A stretch of DNA of 64,000 nt from Burkholderiales bacterium (GTDB lineage Bacteria; Pseudomonadota; Gammaproteobacteria; Burkholderiales; Burkholderiaceae_C): contig JADJDV010000006.1 in NCBI GenBank assembly GCA_016702555.1, positions 496,001 to 560,000 on the forward strand, read 5' to 3'. Under the pieces are notes generated by a model. That model was not told where the DNA came from. It made no database searches and saw only the letters and a program-made list of their open reading frames with translations. The position numbers and the translations under genes were made by a program. Shown in pieces: positions 56,289 to 64,000 of the stretch. Within the stretch, counting starts at the first letter, position 1. The number at the start of each line of letters is the position of its first letter.

Positions 56289-58199
56289 TCAACGCAGGAC
56301 GCCAGAGAAGAACGCCGACAGTTCATCGAAACCATCCAGCGGCAAGACATGCGCGATGTACTGGTCGGGGCGGACCACCACCATGCATCCGGTGTCGCGG
56401 TCGATGCCACGCATGTCGAAAATGTCGCCGACGCCCTTGTGATCCACGCAGAAGACTTTTTCGTGGTCCTGCAGGCCCAGCCGGCCGGTCTTGGGCCGCA
56501 GCAGCGAGGGCATGTTCTCGTAGGCGAGTTGATCGAAGGTCTGCTGGAACACGGCGCGGAAGTCGATCACCGCGTCGATGTCCTCGCCCTGGCGGGTGTG
56601 CCTGACGACCGGGGATTGCGGGTGGGTCTCCAGCCAGTCTGCAAGTCTGTGGATTGCTGAGCCCGGGTTGGAACTGTCGGCCTTGCCGGCGAAGGCGTAG
56701 ATGCGCCAACGCGCGTCGGCCTCGGCCACATGGCCGAGTTGCATTTGCTTGGCGTCTGACAAGCGCACCACTGGCGCCGAGTGGAAGCGACGGCCGATCT
56801 CCTCCCCCTTCGCCAGCGCCTGGTGGGTGGGGGCCGCGAACAGCAGCGAGGGGTCGTACTTCACGGCGGTGCCGCCGGTGAATTCGAGGTTGGCCTTGAA
56901 CTGGCGAATGATGCGCGGTTCTTCCGTGCCGTCGCGCTCGGCGGGGGTGGTCGGCGCCGACATGATGCGCGCCCATTCGTGGTCGGTGTCGACCAGCCGT
57001 TTGGCTTCGGTCAGGCGCTCTTTGGAATAGCTGCGCAGCAGGCTGGGGTCGGCCCGGCCCTGCAGCACATGCACCAGTTTCCAGCCCAGGTTGAAGGTGT
57101 CCTGCATCGACACGTTCATGCCTTGACCGGCCTTGGGTGAGTGCGTATGGCAGGCGTCGCCTGCGGTGAATACCCGGGGGTTGCGGCCGGAGCCTGCGGG
57201 CACGTCGTCGAACTTGTCGGTGATGCTGTGACCGATGTCGTAGATCGACCACCAGACGATCTCCTTCACGTCGATCGAGTAGGGCCGGATGATGCGGTTC
57301 GCGGCCGCGATCATGTCGTCCTGGGTGAACTTGCGGCTGGCCGCTTTCTCGTCGGGCCTGAGCTTGTCGAGCTCGACGTACATCCGGAACACATAGCCAC
57401 CCTCGCGCGGCAGGATCAGCACATTGCCTTCACTGGCGGAAGAGATCAGGCACTTCTGCCGCACGTCGGGGAAGTCGGTGTTGGCCAGGATGTCCATCAC
57501 GCCCCAGGCCTGGTGCGCGGCATCGCCGTGCAGTACGCCGCCGATCGACTTGCGCACCGCCGAATGGGCGCCGTCGCAGCCGACCACGTAGTTCGCCCGC
57601 ACCGTGCGCGTGGCCCACCAGTTCACGCCGCTCGCGTCCTTGAGCGTCGCGGTCACCGGGTGATCGTCGCTCGTCTCGTCCACGGTCACGCCCACGACTT
57701 CCCAGCCGTAATCAGGCTCCAGGCGCGAGGGCGAGTTCTTCATCACCTCAAGAAAGAGCTCGTGCAGCCGCGCCTGATTGATCAGGATGTGCGGCATTTC
57801 CGAGCTGTCGTCGGCCACGTCCTGTACCCGGCCGACCCGTTTGATGTGCTCGGGCTTGGCCGGGTCCGGCATCCAGAACGCGGTCTGGTTGACCCAGTAG
57901 GTTTCGCGCTTGACCTTGTCGGCGAAACCGAAGGCCTGGAACATTTCCATGGTGCGCGTGTTGATGCCGTCGGCCTTGCCCTTGATGATGTTGGCCGGCA
58001 TGCGCTCGACGATCATGGTGTCGATCTCGGGGAACTGCGCCAGCTGCGCGGCCAGGCACAGGCCGGCGGGGCCGGTGCCGGCGATCAACACGTCGACCTG
58101 GTCCGGAAGCGGCTCGTGGGTGCCCCGGTTGCGCCGGTTGGGCGCGGCCTGTTTGACGTCGGGATTGCCGCCCCGGAAGCCATCTTTGTAGAACTGCAT
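56289..58199 (-). CDS. mobA: 3-hydroxybenzoate 4-monooxygenase (MobA-like)
   Basis: A 636-residue FAD mono-oxygenase of the phenol 2-hydroxylase/MobA group, close in length to the 639-residue Comamonas enzyme. FAD fold: DVLIAGTGPAGLCLAAQLAQ. Then GKADGINTRTMEMFQAFGFA, YVVGCDGAHSAVRKSIGGVL, VFTAGDACHTHSPKAGQGMN and MQDTFNLGWKLVHVLQGRAD. The C-terminal thioredoxin-like domain (DMRGIDRDTGCMVVVRPDQY) is that of the family. It would hydroxylate 3-hydroxybenzoate to protocatechuate. MobA is inferred from length and motif order; phenol hydroxylase remains possible. A promoter with operator lies 80 nt upstream. Confidence 0.85.
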   Translation of the reverse strand: MQFYKDGFRGGNPDVKQAAPNRRNRGTHEPLPDQVDVLIAGTGPAGLCLAAQLAQFPEIDTMIVERMPANIIKGKADGINTRTMEMFQAFGFADKVKRETYWVNQTAFWMPDPAKPEHIKRVGRVQDVADDSSEMPHILINQARLHELFLEVMKNSPSRLEPDYGWEVVGVTVDETSDDHPVTATLKDASGVNWWATRTVRANYVVGCDGAHSAVRKSIGGVLHGDAAHQAWGVMDILANTDFPDVRQKCLISSASEGNVLILPREGGYVFRMYVELDKLRPDEKAASRKFTQDDMIAAANRIIRPYSIDVKEIVWWSIYDIGHSITDKFDDVPAGSGRNPRVFTAGDACHTHSPKAGQGMNVSMQDTFNLGWKLVHVLQGRADPSLLRSYSKERLTEAKRLVDTDHEWARIMSAPTTPAERDGTEEPRIIRQFKANLEFTGGTAVKYDPSLLFAAPTHQALAKGEEIGRRFHSAPVVRLSDAKQMQLGHVAEADARWRIYAFAGKADSSNPGSAIHRLADWLETHPQSPVVRHTRQGEDIDAVIDFRAVFQQTFDQLAYENMPSLLRPKTGRLGLQDHEKVFCVDHKGVGDIFDMRGIDRDTGCMVVVRPDQYIAHVLPLDGFDELSAFFSGVLR

Positions 58200-58278
58200 C
58201 CCAGTCTCCTTGAGTTGAACGGTGCCGTGAACGCGCTGCAGGTGTGATGACGAATGCGCTTCGTGCATAGGATTCACC

Positions 58279-58295
58279 ACCCATATTATATGTGT
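58279..58295 (-). promoter_or_regulatory. mobA promoter with quasi-palindromic operator
   Basis: ACCCATATTATATGTGT is a 17-nt quasi-palindrome (7 of 8 pairs). On the minus strand it contains TATAAT (58285-58290), a perfect -10 box, about 85 nt before mobA. A MarR-type regulator (MobR in Comamonas) typically binds such a site. No such regulator gene is in the window. Confidence 0.55.
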
Positions 58296-58409
58296 ACTTA
58301 TTAATAGTGTGTTGCGACCCATTCTGCTTCACTTTCTGGCGCAGCCGACCTCATGCCGCAGTGCTGGCTGCGCCCGCGATCCGCGGAAGGTCAGCTCAGG
58401 CGCTGGCCT

Positions 58410-58937
58410 TCAATCAGCGTCGGGAGTTGAATCCGCGGGCAAGCGGGATTCACGCTGGGTCCGGACATGCATCAGGCGCGGCAGCAAACCGAGCACCAGC
58501 AGGGCGAGCAGGGTGGAGATGATGGCGGTCACTTCGCGCCCGAGACCGCAGGCGATGCCGATGGCGGAGGTGAGCCAGAGCCCCGCGGCGGTGGTGAGGC
58601 CTTCGATGCCGTGCCGGGCATCGCGCGACTTGAGTATGGTGCCCGCGCAGAGAAAGCCGACGCCGGCCACGAGGCCCTGGATCACGCGCGAGATGCCGGC
58701 GCTGTCAAGACCGATTTCAGCCGGCAGCATGACGAACACGGCCGATCCCAGGGCCACCAGCATGTGGGTTCTGACGCCGGCATCCTTGCCGTGGCTTTCG
58801 CGCTCATAACCCAGGACAAAGCCGAGCAGGCCGGCGGTGACCAGTCGGATCGTGATGCGCAACGCGGCGTCGAGATCGTCCAGGCCGGTGAACTCCTGGC
58901 CGATCATGCGGATCAGGGTGTCGATCGCGTTTTCCAC
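58410..58937 (-). CDS. MgtC/SapB family membrane protein
   Basis: A 175-residue inner-membrane protein, start GTG 58937 with GAGAGGAAC upstream. Helices: LVTAGLLGFVLGYERES, MLVALGSAVFVMLPA, VIQGLVAGVGFLCAGTILKS, GLTTAAGLWLTSAIGIACGL, VTAIISTLLALLVLGLLPRL. The family motif RESHGKDAGVRTHMLVALGS is clear. MgtC proteins help survive low magnesium and bind the F1Fo ATP synthase or other targets. The C-terminal MgtC-specific ACT-like domain is missing, so it is the short SapB-like form. Confidence 0.88.
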   Translation of the reverse strand: MENAIDTLIRMIGQEFTGLDDLDAALRITIRLVTAGLLGFVLGYERESHGKDAGVRTHMLVALGSAVFVMLPAEIGLDSAGISRVIQGLVAGVGFLCAGTILKSRDARHGIEGLTTAAGLWLTSAIGIACGLGREVTAIISTLLALLVLGLLPRLMHVRTQRESRLPADSTPDAD

Positions 58938-59182
58938 GGGTTCCTCTCTTGCTTGGCGGGGCGTTGTCGATGCGTTGGCGGCGGGTGCGGTGAAGCAGGC
59001 GGCGCGGCGTTCACGGTGTGTGGTTTTCGATGGATACGAGCCTGATGGTGCGTCCATTGGCCGCCCGGCGCCATCAGGCGGCGCGCCTTGCGCTTGTGCG
59101 CGAAGGCTGACGGGGGCGCGATAGACTACCCGTTTGTCATCACTGCCCCACGGTGCAAGAGGCGCATGCGAGTGCGAACGAC

Positions 59183-59929
59183 ATGCTGACACGTCTTGTT
59201 CTGAACCAGCGCCCCGCGGATCTGACCCCGGCCGAGCGGGAGGTGTTGCGCGCCGCGATCACCGAGGTGCGCGAGTACGACGCGCAGGAGCTGGTCACGC
59301 CGGCGCACCGGCCGCTGGACAGCAGTGTGCTGCTGCTCGAAGGCATGATGGCCCGCTTCGTGGAGGACCGTCGCGGCGATCGGCAGCAAATGGTGGCCGT
59401 TCATGTGCCGGGCGATTTCGTTGACCTGCACGGCTACCCGCTGAAGGTGCTGGACCACGAGATCCGGACCTTGACGCCCGTCACCGCCGCGGTGGTGCCG
59501 CACCGCAAGCTGAATGTCATCCAGCAGCAACATCCCGATCTGGCGCTGAAGCTCTGGTACCTGACGATGCTGGATGCCGCGATGCACCGGCAATGGATTT
59601 TTCGTATTGGGCGGCTGCGCGCGCCGGCGCGTCTGGCGCACTTTCTTTGCGAGACCAACGCGCGCCTGTCCATCGTCGGTCTGTCGGACGGATGCCAGTT
59701 CGACCTGCCATTGACGCAAGCCGATCTGGGCGCCATCTGCGGCCTCTCCGCCATTTACGTGAACCGTGTGATGCGCCAGTTGCGTGAGCAGCATCTGGTC
59801 AGCTTCCATGGGTATCGCGTGCAGATCCACGATCTCGCGGGCCTGGTGCGGCTGGGGGAATTCCGCGCCGATTACCTGTATTTCAACGAGGATGTCGGGC
59901 GCCGCGTGACGGGCGTTCCGCCGCTTTGA
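59183..59929 (+). CDS. Crp/Fnr family transcriptional regulator
   Basis: A 248-residue regulator (alternative start GTG 59153). The N-terminal cyclic-nucleotide-type beta-roll has DSSVLLLEGMMARFVEDRRG, VHVPGDFVDLHGYPLKVLDH and ALTPVTAAV-type helices. The C-terminal winged HTH is LPLTQADLGAICGLSAIYVNRVMRQLREQ (listed in parts: LTQADLGAICGLSAIYVNR). No N-terminal Cys cluster is visible, so it does not look like FNR. Effector unknown. It faces the MgtC gene and stands alone. Confidence 0.85.
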   Translation: MLTRLVLNQRPADLTPAEREVLRAAITEVREYDAQELVTPAHRPLDSSVLLLEGMMARFVEDRRGDRQQMVAVHVPGDFVDLHGYPLKVLDHEIRTLTPVTAAVVPHRKLNVIQQQHPDLALKLWYLTMLDAAMHRQWIFRIGRLRAPARLAHFLCETNARLSIVGLSDGCQFDLPLTQADLGAICGLSAIYVNRVMRQLREQHLVSFHGYRVQIHDLAGLVRLGEFRADYLYFNEDVGRRVTGVPPL

Positions 59930-60223
59930 CGGTTGCGGTGCACACGCTTCGGCTTGGTGCGCGTGATTGCTCGCCACAGCCTGCGGGGCGCGACGATCTG
60001 GCTGCTTGGCACATTGACAAATGGCAAGACCTCGCCCGCTTTCCGGATGGTCTCGACTACCTCGGTATAGGACGATTCCTACAAAACCAGGCCTCGCTTC
60101 ATCCGGAGAATTGGGCTTCCCATCGGGTCAACCCAAAATTCAGAACAGGGACTTTCCGAATTCAAGACGAGTAGGGGCGGTCAGCTTCCCGTGGGCTGGC
60201 CTTGCGAGGAGAAGAGGTCGCGA

Positions 60224-60523
60224 ATGCAATGCTTTTCGCTGGAAATCATGCGCGCCGACGACGGCAACCACCAGTGGCGTATATGGCACAAGTGCGTGCC
60301 GACCGAAGACAGGTTTCGGCCCTACATCCGATCCTTGCCCATCTACCCAGTTTTCAAGGACGCGCTGGATGCCGGCGCCGTGATGCTGGCGCGCGCCGGC
60401 GGCGAGCCCTATGTCAACGTCGCCGGCAATTCGGATTCGGATGCGCTGGATGCGCACATCGACCGCGGCGATGCGGACGCATCGGCCTGTGTGATCGGGC
60501 ATTCGCCACGACCGACGGCCTGA
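60224..60523 (+). CDS. Small hypothetical protein
   Basis: 99 residues, start ATG 60224 preceded by GAGGAGAAGAGG. It contains MQCFSLEIMRADDGNHQWRI, WHKCVPTEDRFRPYIRSLPI and GDADASACVIG, with no membrane segment and no recognised family. Its 3' end nearly meets the glycine-zipper gene (15-nt gap, tail to tail). The stretch 59930-60223 upstream shows no clear gene. Confidence 0.5.
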   Translation: MQCFSLEIMRADDGNHQWRIWHKCVPTEDRFRPYIRSLPIYPVFKDALDAGAVMLARAGGEPYVNVAGNSDSDALDAHIDRGDADASACVIGHSPRPTA

Positions 60524-60538
60524 TCGTCACGGGCCGCT

Positions 60539-61063
60539 TCAATCGACGCGGTGCCAGGCGGCGTGGCCTGCGCTTCTGGCCTGCTCCCAACTCAGGCGCG
60601 ACTGGCCCTTGACGGCGGCCCAGTCCCGCTCCAGCGCAGCCTCCGCCTGCTGCCAGCTCTGGCCGGCATAGCGTTGACGACCCTGGTAGCCCAGGCGATA
60701 GGCGGCGGCGTAGTCGTCGTCGTAATCGAAGTCGGGCACGACGCCGGGCTGCCCGACATGCCGAGTTTTCCAATAGGTGTAGTCGGGGTCGGCCGCATCC
60801 ACCGCCGCGTAGCCGCCCAGCGCCCCGAGGATGGCGCCGGCGGTGCCGCCGACGATGGCGCCCACCGGCCCGGCCATCGCGGTGCCGATGGCGGCGCCTG
60901 CCGCCACACCGGCCGCCATGCCGCCACCCATGGCGACGCTGTTGACTTCGCGCGCAGCGGTTTCGGCATCCATGGGCTCCTGGGCCGCCAGACGCGGATC
61001 CTGCGAGGCTTGTTGTAGTGGTGCCGGCGCGTCGGCCGGTGTGTTCTTGCGGGTGTCGGTCAT
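60539..61063 (-). CDS. Glycine-zipper domain protein
   Basis: 174 residues. A hydrophilic N-terminus precedes a glycine-zipper hydrophobic hairpin at about residues 45-85 (GGGMAAGVAAGAAIGTAMAG, then VGAIVGGTAGAILGALGGYA). The acidic and aromatic tail has YTYWKTRHVGQPGVVPDF and YRLGYQGRQRYAGQSWQQAE, repeated motifs often seen in stress-induced membrane-associated proteins of Burkholderiales. It has no signal peptide. It is probably a membrane-interacting stress protein; the function is inferred. Confidence 0.75.
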   Translation of the reverse strand: MTDTRKNTPADAPAPLQQASQDPRLAAQEPMDAETAAREVNSVAMGGGMAAGVAAGAAIGTAMAGPVGAIVGGTAGAILGALGGYAAVDAADPDYTYWKTRHVGQPGVVPDFDYDDDYAAAYRLGYQGRQRYAGQSWQQAEAALERDWAAVKGQSRLSWEQARSAGHAAWHRVD

Positions 61064-61132
61064 GATGACTCTCCGAATAATGGATCGGTCACGGCTTGCA
61101 CGGCATGCCAGCGGGAATGCTGGTCCGGCGGT

Positions 61133-61573
61133 TTACAAACGCCCCGCGGTCGCGGCCTCGGCCCGGGGCGTGGGATCGACCAGCTCCTCGATGACCAGCG
61201 TGCGGTAGTGATAGGCCAGCACCGCGCCGGCGGACCGCAGGGCGTCGCCCAGGGCACGGGTATCGGCCGTGCCCGCGTCGATCAGCAGGCCAGGCTTGCC
61301 GCCCCGGGCCAACTCGACAAAGCGCAGCATGAACTGGTCCTCGCGCTCGACCGAGGGGATGCCGCCCACGTCGGCGGCGCGCTGGGCGAAGGCCTGCTCG
61401 ATGGCGGCGGCTGGCACCCGCTGGGCGGCACCAATGCCTGCGATCGCGGTGATCGCATCGGCGCCGCGCTGGGCCGCGGGTGCGTCGGCGAACATGGCAA
61501 ACACATGGCCAGTGGGGTAGTAAGCGCCGCCCATCGTGAAATCAGCGGGGTCGGGGGTGAAGGGTGCATTCAT
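61133..61573 (-). CDS. Hypothetical protein (stress-associated neighbourhood)
   Basis: 146 residues starting MNAPFTPDPADFTMGGAYYP. It contains TGHVFAMFADAPAAQRGADA, AAIEQAFAQRAADVGGIPS and ADTRALGDALRSAGAVLAYH, and looks like a general-stress type cytoplasmic protein with a ferredoxin-like fold. No named family is recognised with certainty. It is the first gene of a same-strand pair with the glycine-zipper gene. Start at 61573 (an earlier ATG at 61588 is possible). Confidence 0.65.
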   Translation of the reverse strand: MNAPFTPDPADFTMGGAYYPTGHVFAMFADAPAAQRGADAITAIAGIGAAQRVPAAAIEQAFAQRAADVGGIPSVEREDQFMLRFVELARGGKPGLLIDAGTADTRALGDALRSAGAVLAYHYRTLVIEELVDPTPRAEAATAGRL

Positions 61574-61717
61574 GCGGCTGAACTCCAATGCTTGAACTCC
61601 GTGGGTCTATTCGATCCATTCTTCGCAAGCTGCGGGCGTGCGGCTGTAGGACATGCGCGCACGGCGACGGCGGTTGATCCCCACAAAGTCAGGGCGCGTC
61701 AACGGCGCGCAGCGGGA

Positions 61718-62782
61718 TCAGTGGTAGCCGACGTCCGCCGCCACCTTGCCCCGGAACACGTGGTACGACCAGGCCGTGTAGCCCAGGATCACCGGCAGCA
61801 GGAACACCAGGCCCCACATCACGAAGCCCTGGGACGCGGGCGGCGACGCGGCGCCCCACAGGGTGAGTTGCGGCGGCACCAGGTAGGGCCAGAGCCCGAG
61901 CAGCAGGCCGGCGAAGCCGAGCGCAAACAGCGCCAGCGTCCAGACAAACGGCCAGGCGTCGTGCGCCTGCCCGTCCCGTGGGCCGTGCGCCGCATCGCGC
62001 CACAGCCGCCAGCCCACCGCCAGCGTGAGCATGGGCACCGGCGCCAGCCAGAGGAAGTGGCCGTCCTCGAACCAGCGCGCCATCACGCGCGAGTTCAGTG
62101 CCGGCAGCCACAGGCTGACCAGCGCCATGAAGGCCAGCACACCAAGCACCAGGGGCCGAGCCCAGCGGCGCGCGCGTTGGTGCAGCTGGCCTTCGGTCTT
62201 CAGGATCAGCCAGCCTGCGCCCAGCAGCGCGTAGCCACATGCCAGCGCCACACCGGTCATCAGCGCGAAGGGTGTCAGCCAGCCCCATATGCCGCCCGTG
62301 TACTGGCCATCCTGCATCCGCAGGCCCTGCACCAGCGCCGCCAGGATCACGCCCTGGCTGAAGGCGGCCACGATCGAGCCCAGGCTGAACGCTGCGCCCC
62401 AGGCGCGGCGTGCCCGCCCACGGCCCTTGAAGCGGAACTCAAACGCCACGCCGCGAAAGATCAGGCCCAGCAGCATGGTCAGCACCGGCAGGTACAGCGA
62501 GGACAGCACCAGCGCGTACGCCCGCGGGAAGGCCGCCATCAGGCCGGCGCCGCCCAGCACCAGCCAGGTTTCGTTGCCGTCCCAGATCGGCGCCGCCGTG
62601 TTCATCATGTGGTCGCGCTGGTCGCCGTCCGCGGCCAGCGGTGCCAGGATGCCGAGCCCGAGCACGAAGCCATCCAGCAACACGTACATCAGCACGCCGA
62701 AGCCGATCACGCCCAGCCAGACCACCGGCAACCAGAAGGCGGCGCCGTCGGCGGCGGTGAGGATCAGCTGGGCATCGTTCAT
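61718..62782 (-). CDS. cydB: Cytochrome d-type ubiquinol oxidase subunit II
   Basis: 354 residues with about nine helices. The N-terminus FWLPVVWLGVIGFGVLMYVL is followed by LDGFVLGLGILAPLAADGDQ. The conserved NTAAPIWDGNETWLVLGGAG motif and LGLIFRGVAFEFRFKGRGRA come next, and WSYHVFRGKVAADVGYH near the end. CydB supports CydA in the quinol oxidase. Its start overlaps the CydA stop by 4 nt. A CydX-type small subunit is not seen between 61574 and 61717. Confidence 0.95.
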   Translation of the reverse strand: MNDAQLILTAADGAAFWLPVVWLGVIGFGVLMYVLLDGFVLGLGILAPLAADGDQRDHMMNTAAPIWDGNETWLVLGGAGLMAAFPRAYALVLSSLYLPVLTMLLGLIFRGVAFEFRFKGRGRARRAWGAAFSLGSIVAAFSQGVILAALVQGLRMQDGQYTGGIWGWLTPFALMTGVALACGYALLGAGWLILKTEGQLHQRARRWARPLVLGVLAFMALVSLWLPALNSRVMARWFEDGHFLWLAPVPMLTLAVGWRLWRDAAHGPRDGQAHDAWPFVWTLALFALGFAGLLLGLWPYLVPPQLTLWGAASPPASQGFVMWGLVFLLPVILGYTAWSYHVFRGKVAADVGYH

Positions 62783-64000
62783 GGCGCCGTCTCGACAGCG
62801 ATGTCGGCTTCGCCCGCCGCCGACAGCGGTCGTGCGCCAGTGCGGGCGCCTGCACTCCGCGCGGGCGGTGTCTCGCCCACTTGCGGGCCCTTCTTCAGCA
62901 GCCGCCACAGATACCACATGCCGGCGCCGAAGATGATGGCGTACACGGTGGCGTAAGCGGCCAGCGAGGAGGCGACGGCGCCGGCCTGCAGGCCCGGGGT
63001 GACGGCATCGCGCGTGCGCAGCAGGCCGTGGACGACCCAGGGCTGGCGCCCGATCTCGGTCACCCACCAGCCCGCCAGCAGGGCGACAAAGCCCGAACCG
63101 CTCAGCCACTGCCAGCCGCGCAGCGTCCACACCGACTGCTCCAGCCGGCCACGCCACCAGGCCCAGGCCGACGCCACCACCACCAGCAGCATCAGCACGC
63201 CGATGCCCACCATCACGCGGAAGGCATAGAACACTGGCGCCACCGGCGGACGGTCCTCGGGCGGCACGCTGGTCAGGGCCGGGATGTCGCCGTCCAGGCT
63301 GTGGGTGAGGATCAGGCTGCCCAGACGCGGGATGGCGACTTCATAATCGTTGCGTGCCTCAGCCTGGCGCGGCACGGCGAACAGCACCAGCGGAACGCCC
63401 GTGCCGTCGGCCGCCGCGCGCCAATGGCCTTCCATGGCCGCCACCTTGATGGGTTGGTGCGCCAGCGTATTCAGGCCGTGCCCGTCGCCCACCAGCACCT
63501 GTGCCGGCACGGCGATGGCGCCGAAGGCGATCGACAGGCGCAGCATGGTCAGCGCCATCTCACGGTGCACGCCGCGCCGCAGATACCAGGCGGCGACGCC
63601 ACCGATCACGAAGCAGGTGGTGATGAAGGCCGCCAGCACCATGTGGGTCAGGCGCCACGGGAAGGACGGATTGAACACGATGCGCCACCAGTCCTCTGGC
63701 GAGAACACGCCGCCCGCCAGCACGTGGCCTTGCGGGGTGTGCATCCAGCTGATCGCGGCGACGATCCAGAAGGTCGAGATCAGCGTGCCCAGCGCCACCA
63801 TCACGGTGCAGAAGAAATGCACCGCCGGTCGCACCTTCTGCGCGCCAAACAGCATCACGCCCAGAAAGCCGGCTTCGAGGAAGAAGGCGCTCAGCACCTC
63901 GTAGCTGAGCAAGGGCCCGAGCACGTTGCCCGCGCGCTCGGACAGCACCGACCAGTTGGTGCCGAACTGAAAGCTCATCACGATGCCCGACACCACGCCC
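62779..64000 (-). CDS. cydA: Cytochrome d-type ubiquinol oxidase subunit I (partial, CIO type)
   Basis: About 405 C-terminal residues, cut by the window end. Motifs: SFQFGTNWSVLSERAGNVLG, haem-ligand regions including VAAMEGHWRAAADGTG, and the end WWVTEIGRQPWVVHGLLRTR. The Q-loop is short, as in cyanide-insensitive oxidases (CIO/CioA) and unlike the long-loop E. coli type. It reduces O2 with ubiquinol without pumping protons and helps under low oxygen or cyanide. The Met at 63996 is not the start; the N-terminus lies outside the window. Confidence 0.93.
   Translation of the reverse strand, partial: GVVSGIVMSFQFGTNWSVLSERAGNVLGPLLSYEVLSAFFLEAGFLGVMLFGAQKVRPAVHFFCTVMVALGTLISTFWIVAAISWMHTPQGHVLAGGVFSPEDWWRIVFNPSFPWRLTHMVLAAFITTCFVIGGVAAWYLRRGVHREMALTMLRLSIAFGAIAVPAQVLVGDGHGLNTLAHQPIKVAAMEGHWRAAADGTGVPLVLFAVPRQAEARNDYEVAIPRLGSLILTHSLDGDIPALTSVPPEDRPPVAPVFYAFRVMVGIGVLMLLVVVASAWAWWRGRLEQSVWTLRGWQWLSGSGFVALLAGWWVTEIGRQPWVVHGLLRTRDAVTPGLQAGAVASSLAAYATVYAIIFGAGMWYLWRLLKKGPQVGETPPARSAGARTGARPLSAAGEADIAVETAP

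Overview
The window is high-GC bacterial chromosome. Gene content and order (metG facing mrp, radC/slpA/ispH/serS/tRNA-Ser, DUF3460, box benzoyl-CoA genes, IPTL-CTERM protein) point to a betaproteobacterium of the order Burkholderiales, most likely family Comamonadaceae. The genus cannot be fixed from the sequence alone.

Layout. 1-8.3 kb is housekeeping: a partial type II secretion gspF, scpA, a small DUF3460 gene, a BamE-like lipoprotein, a SulP transporter, metG, a ruined patatin gene and mrp. 8.4-16.5 kb holds a ccdAB toxin-antitoxin pair and an aerobic benzoyl-CoA (box) cluster: benzoate-CoA ligase facing boxR, then boxC, boxB and boxA. It carries TGCA operator-like repeats and three copies of a hairpin repeat. 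16.5-21 kb is a scarred zone with a tonB followed by a truncated exbB, an unrecognised ruined gene, an IPTL-CTERM surface protein, a bacterioferritin pseudogene and an orphan amino-acid binding protein. 21.1-29.1 kb is a formate dehydrogenase locus: a fused NuoE/NuoF-type subunit, a frameshifted catalytic subunit, a cytochrome b subunit and fdhD, with a UbiM-like hydroxylase inside it. 29.1-41.4 kb is mixed core genes ending in serS and tRNA-Ser(CGA).

41.4-43.4 kb is an AT-richer decayed integrated element between tRNA-Ser and tRNA-Ala(CGC). It contains an AlpA-like regulator with an internal amber codon, a frameshifted unknown gene and arrays of palindromic operator-like sites. 43.5-54.6 kb carries oxidoreductases, hydrolases, an RNase II-type enzyme, a CoA transferase, an SDR, and pobA with its divergent IclR-type regulator. 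An IS3-family (IS407-like) element with a 4-bp target duplication sits at 54.6-55.9 kb, followed by a dnaB fragment and a mobA-like 3-hydroxybenzoate hydroxylase. 58.4-64 kb has an MgtC-family protein, a Crp/Fnr regulator, small unknown proteins and a cydAB (cyanide-insensitive-type) terminal oxidase cut by the window end.

How the genes work together. Benzoate (bclA, boxABC), 4-hydroxybenzoate (pobA) and 3-hydroxybenzoate (mobA-like) hydroxylation indicate an aromatic-acid degrader. The later steps (boxD, protocatechuate cleavage) are not in the window.

The most unusual signal is the invasion of genes by palindromic repeats. Two copies of one ~69-bp element lie in opposite orientation inside two unrelated reading frames (fused formate dehydrogenase subunit and an FtsX-type permease). 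A different long inverted repeat lies in frame inside the formate dehydrogenase catalytic subunit. Several genes carry single-base frameshifts, which may be real decay or assembly errors.
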